Source: Paraburkholderia phenoliruptrix
GTDB lineage: Bacteria; Pseudomonadota; Gammaproteobacteria; Burkholderiales; Burkholderiaceae
Direction: 5' to 3'
NCBI RefSeq assembly: GCF_019511605.1
Contig: NZ_JAEUAV010000007.1
Location: 124,001 to 188,000, forward strand
DNA: 64,000 bases
Shown here: positions 9,273-16,971 of the stretch, in pieces
Numbering within the stretch: the stretch's first letter is position 1
Layout of the letters: the number at the start of each line of letters is the position of its first letter
Program-made: the position numbers and the translations under genes
Notes under the pieces: generated by a model
Databases searched by the model: none
What the model was told of the DNA's origin: nothing
What the model saw: the letters and a program-made list of their open reading frames with translations, nothing else

Positions 9273-9314
9273 CAGCAAGCAGCAAGCAGCAAGCAGCAAG
9301 CAGCAAGCAGCAAG
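9273..9314. repeat. Heptanucleotide tandem repeat, six perfect copies of CAGCAAG
   Basis: Six head-to-tail copies of CAGCAAG lie in the 241-bp gap between ctaD and the small membrane-protein gene. Related but imperfect CAGCAA/CAACAG sequence precedes them. The unit is not a multiple of three. The repeat lies upstream of the next start codon rather than inside a supported gene. Confidence 0.95.
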
Positions 9315-9395
9315 CGCCGCATTGATCGTCGCGGTAATCAGTACAGCACCGGTCGCCGGAACAAGCGTAGTAAAACGGTATTCAGAAACGTGAGC

Positions 9396-9530
9396 ATGAC
9401 GCGCAATCCACAGGAAAGACGTACCCCGGAGCAGATTCGCGCGGGCAACAGGCGGTTAGGTCTTGTGCTGCTTGCCATCGCGGCGGTCTTTTTCGCCGCT
9501 GTCATCGTCAATCAAGGCTGGTTTTCCTGA
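9396..9530 (+). CDS. Small single-helix cytochrome oxidase assembly protein
   Basis: A 44-residue protein starting MTRNPQERRTPEQIRAGNRR, followed by one hydrophobic helix (about residues 21-38) and the tail NQGWFS. Betaproteobacterial cox loci often carry such a short protein between subunit I and ctaG; it is usually described as a small oxidase assembly protein. The basic N-terminus should stay in the cytoplasm. A GTG two codons upstream (9390) is an alternative start. Function is inferred from position only. Confidence 0.75.
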   Translation: MTRNPQERRTPEQIRAGNRRLGLVLLAIAAVFFAAVIVNQGWFS

Positions 9531-9573
9531 CCAAAGCGGGTAAGCCTCGTTTGCAGGTTTGTTGAGGATTGAG

Positions 9574-10188
9574 ATGTCGACGCAGCCGCCGGCTCAGGCC
9601 GATCGCTCTTTTAACCGTTCCATGCTGATCAAGCTGTTCGTGGTCGCGTTGATGATGTTCGGTTTCGGATTCGCGTTGGTGCCCATGTACCGCGCGATCT
9701 GTCAGATCACCGGTATCAACAACCTCGTGCAGCGCGACGCGACTGCGCGTGAGGCGAAGAATACGCAGGTCGACATGAGCCGCACGATTTCGATCGAACT
9801 CGATGCGAACGCGCGCGGCCCGCTGGGTTTCAAGCCGGAGCAGCACAGTCTGGACGTGCATCCGGGCGAAGTGACGACGGTGATGTACGAGGTGAGCAAC
9901 GAACAGGCGCGCACGATTCAGGCGCAAGCCATTCCGAGCTACGCGCCGAAGCAGGCGACCGAGTACTTCAAGAAAATTGAGTGTTTCTGCTTTACGCAGC
10001 AGACGTTGAAGGCGAATGAGACGAGGCGTATGCCGGTTGTGTTCGTCGTCGATCCGAAGCTGCCGAAGGACGTCCAGACGATCACGCTGTCGTACACGTT
10101 CTTCGAGTTGAACACGCCGGCAACGGCAAAGGTCGGCAGCGCGGCGCTTCCGGCCAGGACGGCGGCAACGACCGCGAATCCCGCCTGA
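9574..10188 (+). CDS. ctaG: Cytochrome c oxidase assembly protein CtaG (Cox11)
   Basis: The 204-residue Cox11 homologue delivers copper to the CuB site of subunit I. One N-terminal membrane helix (about 18-38) anchors a periplasmic immunoglobulin-like domain. The copper-binding motif CFC is at residues 137-139, in the family context KKIECFCF. The ATG at 9574 is preceded by GAGGATTGAG; an upstream TTG-type start at 9559 would add five residues. The C-terminus ends in a low-complexity Ala/Thr tail. Confidence 0.95.
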   Translation: MSTQPPAQADRSFNRSMLIKLFVVALMMFGFGFALVPMYRAICQITGINNLVQRDATAREAKNTQVDMSRTISIELDANARGPLGFKPEQHSLDVHPGEVTTVMYEVSNEQARTIQAQAIPSYAPKQATEYFKKIECFCFTQQTLKANETRRMPVVFVVDPKLPKDVQTITLSYTFFELNTPATAKVGSAALPARTAATTANPA

Positions 10189-10218
10189 GGGCCAAAGCCC
10201 CGGCGAAGGAAGACAACA

Positions 10219-10437
10219 ATGAGTGATAACAGCGGTGGCCCGCGCAAGAGCAGCTTTGGCCAGTCGATGCGGGCGGTGTTCTGGTCGTTCTTCGGAGTGC
10301 GCAAGCGGCGCGACCTCGAAAGCGACGCCACGCAGCTGAACCCGCTGCATGTGATTGTCGCCGCGCTGATCAGCACGGCCATTTTCATCGGCGTGCTGAT
10401 TCTGGTGGTGCGTGCGGTGGTCGGCCACGGCGGCTGA
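10219..10437 (+). CDS. DUF2970 small membrane protein
   Basis: A 72-residue protein with a basic N-terminal half containing FWSFFGVRKRRD, followed by a single hydrophobic helix (about residues 44-66). DUF2970 proteins are regularly encoded between ctaG and ctaE in betaproteobacteria. No catalytic motif is visible. A role in oxidase assembly or stability is an inference from conserved position. It has a GAAGGAAG ribosome-binding site. Confidence 0.8.
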   Translation: MSDNSGGPRKSSFGQSMRAVFWSFFGVRKRRDLESDATQLNPLHVIVAALISTAIFIGVLILVVRAVVGHGG

Positions 10438-10573
10438 CGGGGTGCAGCCACACGGCAATGCAGGACCGGGCGCAGCGCGCCCACGAATTAGAGTGAAGCG
10501 GTGCGGTACAGACGCGCCGTCGAAGAAGCAGCCGGAGCTTCCGGAACAACTGGACTGAAGTGGAGAATCAAGA

Positions 10574-11431
10574 ATGAGCGGTCAAAACGAGAGCCCGTAC
10601 TATTTCGTACCGCATCCGTCGCGGCATCCGATCAGCGCCGCCGTCGGCTTGCTGATCATGCTCGGATCGCTGGCGGCCTGGATCAACGAACATGAACTGG
10701 CGCCGATCGGCGTTGTGGTCGGTCTGTTGTGGCTGCTCTTTACGTTGTGGCACTGGTTCGGCGACGCAATTGCCGAGTCCGAAGGCGGCATGTACGGCAA
10801 GAACGTCGACAAGTCGTACCGCTGGAGCATGAGCTGGTTCATCTTCTCCGAAGTCATGTTCTTCGGCGCTTTCTTTGGCGCGCTGTTCTACGCACGCGCC
10901 ATCGCGCTGCATGAACTTGCAAGCCTCGATTACAAGCTGATCTGGCCGGATTTCTCGGCAGTGTGGCCGAACAACGGACCGGCGTCGCTCGTGTCCACCT
11001 TCAAGTCCATGACGCCTTGGCCCGTGCCGACCATCAACACGGCGTTGCTGCTGTCGTCGGGCGCCACGCTGACGGTGTCGCACCACGCGCTGCGTGAAAA
11101 TCATCGCAGGAAGGCGATCATCTGGCTGGCCGCTACGCTCGTGCTTGGCGTTTGCTTCCTGTTCCTGCAAGGGTTCGAATATTTCCACGCGTACAACGAA
11201 CTGAACCTGACGCTGGCTTCGGGCGTGTACGGCTCGACGTTCTTCCTGCTGACCGGTTTCCACGGTTTCCACGTGTTCCTCGGCGGCACGATGCTGGCGG
11301 TGGTGCTGGTGCGAATGATCCGCGGTCACTTCACGGCGGACCACCACTTCGCGTTCGAAGGCGCAGCTTGGTACTGGCACTTCGTGGACGTGGTGTGGCT
11401 CGGACTGTACGTCGTCGTGTACTGGCTGTGA
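10574..11431 (+). CDS. ctaE: Cytochrome c oxidase subunit III
   Basis: The 285-residue subunit III has seven membrane helices and the family segments FSEVMFFGAFFGALFYAR, TGFHGFHVFLGG and WYWHFVDVVWLGLYVVVYWL. It stabilises the oxidase core and supports proton delivery. It is the last structural subunit of the cluster on this strand. The terminator-like hairpin at 11621-11654 closes the transcript. Confidence 0.97.
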   Translation: MSGQNESPYYFVPHPSRHPISAAVGLLIMLGSLAAWINEHELAPIGVVVGLLWLLFTLWHWFGDAIAESEGGMYGKNVDKSYRWSMSWFIFSEVMFFGAFFGALFYARAIALHELASLDYKLIWPDFSAVWPNNGPASLVSTFKSMTPWPVPTINTALLLSSGATLTVSHHALRENHRRKAIIWLAATLVLGVCFLFLQGFEYFHAYNELNLTLASGVYGSTFFLLTGFHGFHVFLGGTMLAVVLVRMIRGHFTADHHFAFEGAAWYWHFVDVVWLGLYVVVYWL

Positions 11432-11620
11432 GACTTGCTGTAGGACTGGCTGGCCCGCGCAGGGCCGGGCCCGCTCACGCGGACCACCGTGCGCGGCCTG
11501 TGGCGTAGTATGTCTCGGGCTGCACCGCGAATGCGGCCTATCCGGGAAACGCCGCCGCTGCCAGGCACAGCGACTAGTGCGCGAAACGCGCCCACAGCAG
11601 GTGAGAAGAATGAATGCAGC

Positions 11621-11654
11621 GCCGCCCTCGACCCTGTCAGGGCGGCTTTTTGTT
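11621..11654 (+). terminator. Intrinsic terminator downstream of ctaE
   Basis: An 8-bp stem GCCGCCCT/AGGGCGGC with a 10-base loop is followed by TTTTTGTTT. It lies 190 bp after ctaE and before the convergent small membrane-protein gene. The rest of the 11432-11719 gap holds nothing I can identify. Confidence 0.8.
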
Positions 11655-11719
11655 TAAAGCCGGGCTTTAAATCTGCGGTTCAAGGCAGCGACTCAGGGCA
11701 GCGGAGCATTGCCCCAGGC

Positions 11720-11929
11720 TCAGCGCCCGTACGGAATACCGGTCGAGTGAATCCAGCCCATCCAGTAGGCGAACAGGATGAAGAGGAACAGCGAGATCGA
11801 CAGTCCGACTCGCGTGGCGAGCGACCAGACCATCCGCTTGGTTTTGCCCTTGTCATGCATCATGAAGTACAACGCCGACACCATGCTGGCGATGATCAGT
11901 GCAAAGGCAATGGGAACGAGAATGTGCAT
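11720..11929 (-). CDS. Twin transmembrane protein (DUF2909 family)
   Basis: A 69-residue protein with two membrane helices (about residues 4-22 and 42-62) joined by a short basic loop, HDKGKTKRM. DUF2909-type proteins accompany cox clusters in Burkholderiales and are encoded, as here, on the opposite strand between ctaE and surf1. No function is established. A much longer open frame continues upstream on this strand, but only the region from ATG 11929 has the family sequence. Confidence 0.78.
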   Translation of the reverse strand: MHILVPIAFALIIASMVSALYFMMHDKGKTKRMVWSLATRVGLSISLFLFILFAYWMGWIHSTGIPYGR

Positions 11930-12040
11930 GGAAGCTGCTGGAACGGAAAAGCGCGTAGGCAAGATAGTCATTATCTCACCGCGCGCAGGCGTTTGCCCGG
12001 CGTTCGTCGCGACGCTGCGCGCGGGCCTGGAGCGTGATCG

Positions 12041-12757
12041 ATGAAATTCCGGCTCATTCCCGCATTGTTGATTCTGCTCGTGGTCGCGCTGACCGTGCGG
12101 CTCGGTTTCTGGCAGCGCGAGCGCGCGCAGCAGAAAGAAGCGCTCGAGGCGCGCATCACACAGTTCGAGAACGCGCCCGCTCAAGCCGTGACCGGTGCCC
12201 CGGTGGCGCTGAAAGACATCGAATTTCACCGTGTGAAGGCGCGCGGTACTTTCGTCGCGGACAAGGTCGTCTATCTCGACAATCGTCCGTATAACGATCA
12301 GCCGGGCTTTTACGTCGTCATGCCGTTTAAACTCGCCGATGGCGGGTACGTGCTCGTCAATCGCGGCTGGCTGCCGCGCAACATGAACAATCGCGAGACG
12401 ATCGCCCCGTACGCGACGCCTTCGGGCGAGATCGAAATAGAGGGCATCGCGCGCGCGGATGCTTCGCGCGCTTACGAACTCGGGCAGGGCGGATCGGCCG
12501 CACATCAGTTGATCCGGCAGAATCTCGACGTTGCCGCTTACGCCGCTGAGACCGGGCTGCCGCTGCAGCCGTTCGTTATCCAGCAATTGAGCGACGACGG
12601 CGACAGGCTCGTGCGCGACTGGCCCGCTCCTGCAAGCGGCGTGGAGCGCAATTACGGCTACATGTTCCAGTGGTGGGGCATGGCGGCTGCAGCGCTGGTA
12701 TTCGGTCTGTACGCCGCGCGCCGCGCGGCCCGCAAAGAGCACGCGCCCGGTGTCTGA
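12041..12757 (+). CDS. SURF1 family oxidase assembly protein
   Basis: The 238-residue protein has an N-terminal helix (about 5-22), a periplasmic domain and a C-terminal helix (about 207-228), the standard SURF1 topology. Family motifs include VYLDNRPYNDQPGFYVVMPF, the VNRGWLPR segment and NYGYMFQWWGMAAAALVFG near the C-terminus. SURF1 proteins help insert heme a into subunit I. The position between ctaE and the heme A synthase gene supports this. Confidence 0.95.
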   Translation: MKFRLIPALLILLVVALTVRLGFWQRERAQQKEALEARITQFENAPAQAVTGAPVALKDIEFHRVKARGTFVADKVVYLDNRPYNDQPGFYVVMPFKLADGGYVLVNRGWLPRNMNNRETIAPYATPSGEIEIEGIARADASRAYELGQGGSAAHQLIRQNLDVAAYAAETGLPLQPFVIQQLSDDGDRLVRDWPAPASGVERNYGYMFQWWGMAAAALVFGLYAARRAARKEHAPGV

Positions 12758-12835
12758 TGCAGCGCGCGCTGCGCGGCCCCAGGCGGCCCCACGCGGGTGG
12801 ACGCCAACCGCACAATCATTGAAAGAGGTCATGTA

Positions 12836-13522
12836 GTGTCTACGCAATCTCCCCGTTCGCCGCAATCCGGCAAGCCCGCCGCCACGACATCCGCCGCGCC
12901 CGCGGCGGCGAGGCCGATGCCAGGCCAACCGAACGGCGGCGGCTCGTGGCAGCGGGGGCGGTGGATGCTGCTGCTGGTTGCGATTGTCTGCGGCGCGCCG
13001 ATCGCCATCTCGTACTTCATGTACTACGTGGTCAAGCCGACGGGCGGCACCACGAGCTACGGCACGCTCGTCGAACCGCAACGGCCGATTCCCGAATCGC
13101 TCGTCGTCACCGGTGAAGACGGCAAGCCGGCGAAGCTCGCGTCGCTGCGCGGCCGCTGGCTGCTGATCTCCGTCGACAACAGCGCCTGCGACAAAGCGTG
13201 CGCCACGAAGCTCTACTTCATGCGGCAAATCCGCGCGGCCCAGGGCCCGGAACGCGAGCGCGTCGTGGAAGTGTGGCTGCGCACGGACGCGGGCAACGTG
13301 GCGGACGTGATACAAAGGGCCTACCCCGACACCAATATGCTGATTGCTGATCTGGCGCAGGTATCGGCGTGGCTGCCGGTCGACAAGGGCACCAAAGTCT
13401 CGGACCATATCTATATGGTCGATCCGAACGGCAATCTGATGATGCGTTTCCCGAAAGATCCGAACCCGAGCAAGATCAAAGGCGACGTGACCAAGCTGCT
13501 GAAGTGGTCGCGCATCGGCTGA
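12836..13522 (+). CDS. Membrane-anchored Sco-like thioredoxin-fold protein
   Basis: A 228-residue protein with a Pro/Ala-rich cytoplasmic N-terminus, one membrane helix (about 43-65) and a periplasmic thioredoxin-like domain. It keeps C118 and C122 in a CxxxC arrangement, plus a histidine in the later segment SDHIYMVDP. This is the same Cys-Cys-His pattern that binds copper in Sco proteins, though overall similarity to the second Sco protein at 15572 is low. The GTG start is preceded by AAAGAGG. It may take part in CuA assembly or thiol reduction. Confidence 0.72.
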   Translation: MSTQSPRSPQSGKPAATTSAAPAAARPMPGQPNGGGSWQRGRWMLLLVAIVCGAPIAISYFMYYVVKPTGGTTSYGTLVEPQRPIPESLVVTGEDGKPAKLASLRGRWLLISVDNSACDKACATKLYFMRQIRAAQGPERERVVEVWLRTDAGNVADVIQRAYPDTNMLIADLAQVSAWLPVDKGTKVSDHIYMVDPNGNLMMRFPKDPNPSKIKGDVTKLLKWSRIG

Positions 13523-13544
13523 TGCCGCAACAAGGGTAATCAAG

Positions 13545-14654
13545 ATGTTCGTACTGCAATTGGGCCTGATTGGCTTGTGTATCGCGTTGCTGCCGCTGTC
13601 CTACGTATGGGTGAAGGCGGACGACAACAAATTCCGCAAGCTTGTCTGGCTCACCACTTTCCTCACGCTCGACCTCGTGATGTTCGGCGGCTTCACGCGT
13701 CTCACGGATTCCGGGCTTGGCTGCCCGGACTGGCCCGGTTGCTACGGCACGTCGTCGCCGTTCATTGCGCATGCTGCGATCACCGCCGCGCATCAGGCCA
13801 TGCCCACCGGCCCTGTCAGCATGACGAAGGCCTGGATCGAAATGATCCACCGCTACTTCGCGATGGCAATCGGGGTGCTGATCATCGCGCAGACAATCAT
13901 TGCGTGGGTCGCGCGCATCAAGCGTCGCCCGTTGCACGTGTCGCCCTGGTGGCCGACTTCGTTGCTGCTGCTTATTCTCGTGCAAGGCGCATTCGGCGCG
14001 TGGACAGTGACCATGAAGCTGCAGCCAATCATCGTGACCACGCACTTGCTGCTCGGTCTCGCGCTGCTTGGCACGCTCGGCTGGCTCGCGGCGCGGCAAA
14101 CGCCGCTGCCCGCCTACGAGCCGGAGGCAGGCCGGTGGCGCGCCGCGGCGCTTGCGGGTCTCGTGCTGCTGATCGCGCAAATCGCGCTGGGCGGCTGGGT
14201 CAGCACGAACTATGCGGTACTCGCGTGTACGGACTTCCCGACCTGCAACGGCCAATGGGTCCCGCCCATGGACTTTGCGCACGGCTTCCACCTGTGGCGC
14301 GCACTCGGCATGACCGGCGACGGCGACATCATCACGCAGGACGCGTTGGTCGCGATCCACTGGACGCATCGTACGTTCGCGTTCGTGGTGATTGCTTATC
14401 TCGTGTGGTTCGCCTTGAAACTGCGTCGTTTCGAGTCGCTGCGTCGTCCGGCGGACGGCGTCTTGCTGGTGGTGCTGCTTCAGTTCGTCACCGGTTTGTC
14501 GAACATCGTCCTGCAATGGCCGTTGCCTATTGCGGTAGCTCATAACGGCGGCGCAGCGGTCCTGTTGCTGCTACTCGTTATGTTAAACTTTCGAATCGCT
14601 TATAGCCGTCCCGGCCGCGCCGTGTTACCCGCGCGCGATGCCGCGCCAGCGTGA
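13545..14654 (+). CDS. ctaA: Heme A synthase (COX15/CtaA)
   Basis: The 369-residue integral membrane protein oxidises the C8 methyl group of heme O to give heme A. About eight helices are apparent. Family signatures include GGFTRLTDSGLGCPDWPGCYG near residue 46, with its cysteine pair, the segment IHRYFAMAIG, and the later GGWVSTNYAVLACTDFPTCNGQW and IHWTHR motifs that contain heme-ligand histidines. It precedes ctaB by 6 bp, so heme O synthesis and its oxidation are encoded together. Confidence 0.97.
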   Translation: MFVLQLGLIGLCIALLPLSYVWVKADDNKFRKLVWLTTFLTLDLVMFGGFTRLTDSGLGCPDWPGCYGTSSPFIAHAAITAAHQAMPTGPVSMTKAWIEMIHRYFAMAIGVLIIAQTIIAWVARIKRRPLHVSPWWPTSLLLLILVQGAFGAWTVTMKLQPIIVTTHLLLGLALLGTLGWLAARQTPLPAYEPEAGRWRAAALAGLVLLIAQIALGGWVSTNYAVLACTDFPTCNGQWVPPMDFAHGFHLWRALGMTGDGDIITQDALVAIHWTHRTFAFVVIAYLVWFALKLRRFESLRRPADGVLLVVLLQFVTGLSNIVLQWPLPIAVAHNGGAAVLLLLLVMLNFRIAYSRPGRAVLPARDAAPA

Positions 14655-14660
14655 CTCCAC

Positions 14661-15566
14661 ATGGACAGCACAACACTCTCCCAAACGCCCGGCAGCCGGA
14701 TGTCCCAGTACATCGCACTGACCAAGCCGCGCGTCACGCAACTCGCGGTGTTCTGCGCGGTGATCGGCATGTTTCTGTCGACGCCCGGCATGGTGCCGTG
14801 GACCGTTCTGATCGGCGGCACCGTCGGCATCTGGCTGCTGGCCGGCGCCGCGTTTGCCATCAACTGCCTTGTCGAACAGAAGATCGACGCGAAGATGCGG
14901 CGCACGTCGTGGCGTCCGTCGGCGCGCGGCGAAATCACCACTGCGCAGATTCTGCTGTTTTCGGCCGTGCTCGGCGGCCTCGGCATGTGGACGCTCTACA
15001 CGTTCGCAAATCCGCTCACCATGTGGCTCACGCTTGCCACCTTCGTCGGCTATGCGGTCATCTACACTCTGCTGCTCAAGCCCGCCACGCCGCAGAACAT
15101 CGTGATCGGCGGTGCGTCGGGCGCCATGCCTCCGGCGCTTGGCTGGGCCGCCGTGACCGGCCACGTGCCGGGCGACGCGTGGATTCTCGTGCTGATCATT
15201 TTCGTGTGGACGCCGCCGCACTTCTGGGCGCTCGCGCTGTATCGTCGCAAAGACTATGAAGACGCCGGCCTGCCCATGCTGCCGAACACGCACGGCGAGA
15301 AGTACACGCGTCTGCATATCCTGCTTTACACGGTGATTCTCTTCGCCGTCACGATGATGCCGTTCATCTCCGGCATGAGCGGGGTGGTGTACCTTGCTGC
15401 GGCTGTCCTGCTGGGCGCGGTGTTTCTCGCCTATGCGTGGAAGATCTACCTCGAGTATTCGGACGATCTGGCGCGCCGCACCTTCCGTTATTCGATCGTG
15501 TATCTGTCGCTGCTGTTTGCGGCGCTGCTGGTCGACCACTATGTGCGCGTTCTGATCGGCACGTAA
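14661..15566 (+). CDS. ctaB: Heme O synthase (protoheme IX farnesyltransferase)
   Basis: The 301-residue UbiA-superfamily prenyltransferase adds a farnesyl group to protoheme IX, making heme O for the oxidase. About nine helices are visible. The first Asp-rich prenyl-diphosphate motif appears as [15 protein letters not shown] near residue 72, and the second as the [14 protein letters not shown] region near 196. [18 protein letters not shown] is strongly characteristic. It is placed directly after ctaA. Confidence 0.97.
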   Translation: MDSTTLSQTPGSRMSQYIALTKPRVTQLAVFCAVIGMFLSTPGMVPWTVLIGGTVGIWLLAGAAFAINCLVEQKIDAKMRRTSWRPSARGEITTAQILLFSAVLGGLGMWTLYTFANPLTMWLTLATFVGYAVIYTLLLKPATPQNIVIGGASGAMPPALGWAAVTGHVPGDAWILVLIIFVWTPPHFWALALYRRKDYEDAGLPMLPNTHGEKYTRLHILLYTVILFAVTMMPFISGMSGVVYLAAAVLLGAVFLAYAWKIYLEYSDDLARRTFRYSIVYLSLLFAALLVDHYVRVLIGT

Positions 15567-15571
15567 TCGCT

Positions 15572-16189
15572 ATGCTCCATACCCGCTTCGCGCGCGCGGC
15601 GCGTGCTGCCGTGATTGCCTGCGCGCTCGGCGGCGCGTTGTTCATCGCCGGTTGCGGAAAACAGCAGCCGGCGTTCCAGAACCTCGACATTACCGGCAAC
15701 ACGCAGTTCGGCAGCAATTTCTCGCTGCCGGATACGTCGGGCAAGATTCGCTCAATGGCGGACTACAAGGGCAAGGTAGTCGTGCTGTTCTTCGGCTATA
15801 CGCATTGCCCGGACGTGTGTCCGACCACCATGGCAGAACTCTCGCAAGCGCTGCAGCAACTGGGCCCTGAAGATGCCAAGCGCGTGCAGGTGCTGTTCGT
15901 CACCGTCGATCCCGAACGCGATACCGCCGCACTGCTTGCGCAATATGTGCCGGCGTTCAATCCGACCTTCGTCGGCCTGCGGCCCGCAGACGATGCACAG
16001 GTCAAGAAGGTGACGAAAGACTTCCGCATCTACTACGCGAAGGTGCCGGGCAAGACGCCTGACAGCTACACGATGGACCACACCGCAGCGAGCTATGTGT
16101 TCGACACCGACGGCAAGCTGCGCCTCTTCGCGCGCGACGGCCAGGGCGCCGCGCCCTGGGTGCACGACATCAAGCTGCTGCTCGACTGA
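15572..16189 (+). CDS. SCO1/SenC family copper metallochaperone lipoprotein
   Basis: A 205-residue lipoprotein with a signal peptide and lipobox (IAGC, acylated Cys28). The thioredoxin-fold domain holds the copper ligands C79 and C83 (CPDVCP) and H170. Sco proteins load or reduce the CuA site of subunit II. The ATG at 15572 lies 6 bp after ctaB. It closes the oxidase locus. Confidence 0.95.
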   Translation: MLHTRFARAARAAVIACALGGALFIAGCGKQQPAFQNLDITGNTQFGSNFSLPDTSGKIRSMADYKGKVVVLFFGYTHCPDVCPTTMAELSQALQQLGPEDAKRVQVLFVTVDPERDTAALLAQYVPAFNPTFVGLRPADDAQVKKVTKDFRIYYAKVPGKTPDSYTMDHTAASYVFDTDGKLRLFARDGQGAAPWVHDIKLLLD

Positions 16190-16292
16190 CGCGCGTTCAA
16201 TCGCAGCCGGCAGGGCTGCGTTCCTACGGCACAACGCCTGCATTGGCGTGCCATAAAAACGGTGCGAAAACCGCACGCGGTCGCGTGGGAGT

Positions 16293-16391
16293 CGGCCGTC
16301 AGTGGGCCCTCAGTGGGTCCTCAGTGGGTCCTCAGTCGCGCCTGAGTCGGCCCTCAGTCGCCCCTCAGTTGCCCCTCAGTCGCTTCTGAAT
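16293..16391. repeat. Nine units of an 11-bp tandem repeat
   Basis: Nine consecutive 11-bp units with consensus close to SGGCCCTCAGT (S = G or C). Examples are GGGTCCTCAGT at 16315 and 16326 and CGCCCCTCAGT at 16359. The last unit is the most divergent. They fill most of the 221-bp gap between the convergent sco and YCII genes, where no promoter is expected. Confidence 0.9.
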
Positions 16392-16410
16392 CACACGCCC
16401 GCTCAGGACC

Positions 16411-16701
16411 TCAAGCCGGTATCGGCAGATTCAAGCCCGGCGCGAGCCGCGTGGTCTTGAACTCCGTCACTTCATAGCGCGCGAGCTTCTGCACGGCGAA
16501 CGGATCGGTCGCGAGAATCGCGTCGAGTCTGTCGCGCTCGATGCGCACGGCGAGAATGATGCCGCCGTCGCGCGGCACTTTCGGGCCGGCGGCAACGAAC
16601 ACACCGTCCTCGAACTGCTTTGCGACGAACGCGCGATGCGCTTCGAGCGCGTCGTCGATCCGCTCGAGCGGCGCGGTGTAGATCAGATTGATGACATACA
16701 T
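16411..16701 (-). CDS. YCII-related protein (YciI-like)
   Basis: A 96-residue alpha/beta protein of the YCII family with the family pattern of an invariant histidine (H22 in LEAHRAFV) and the FVAAGP segment, followed by PRDGGIILAV. The ferredoxin-like fold suggests an enzyme, but no substrate is established for most members. The start at 16701 (MYVINLIYT) gives the standard length; in-frame starts upstream would add residues without family similarity. Confidence 0.85.
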   Translation of the reverse strand: MYVINLIYTAPLERIDDALEAHRAFVAKQFEDGVFVAAGPKVPRDGGIILAVRIERDRLDAILATDPFAVQKLARYEVTEFKTTRLAPGLNLPIPA

Positions 16702-16804
16702 GAATGGGCGTCCTCGCACGCAAATGAACATGCCGCGGAACTCGCGGCAACCTCTGCAATTATCGGCCACTGCGCGGCGCTTTCGCCAGCGCGCATTGCA
16801 TACA

Positions 16805-16847
16805 CATATGAGATCGCGGTATTTCCCATCTTGCGCAGCATATGAGA
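16805..16847. promoter_or_regulatory. Direct repeat CATATGAGA upstream of the metQ-like gene
   Basis: Two identical 9-mers CATATGAGA (16805-16813 and 16839-16847) are spaced 34 bp apart in the divergent region between the YCII gene and the metQ-like gene. The spacing is close to three helical turns. They could be binding sites for a regulator; no known regulator motif was matched. Confidence 0.35.
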
Positions 16848-16971
16848 CGATTTACGGTCCAGCCGGCGGCGCGCCTTCATTTGTGCGGCACATCGGTGTC
16901 GTGAGCAGCGGCGTTCGGCTATCACCCGCATCCGTCTTCCGATGGATCCGTTTAGAAACAGCGAGAATTAC

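Noticed and set aside
7508..9322. Long open frame on the minus strand opposite ctaD (about 600 codons)
   Set aside because: It mirrors the codon periodicity of ctaD in a G/C-rich genome, has a charged His/Arg/Asp-rich composition, no family resemblance and no ribosome-binding site. The plus-strand oxidase gene is unmistakable.
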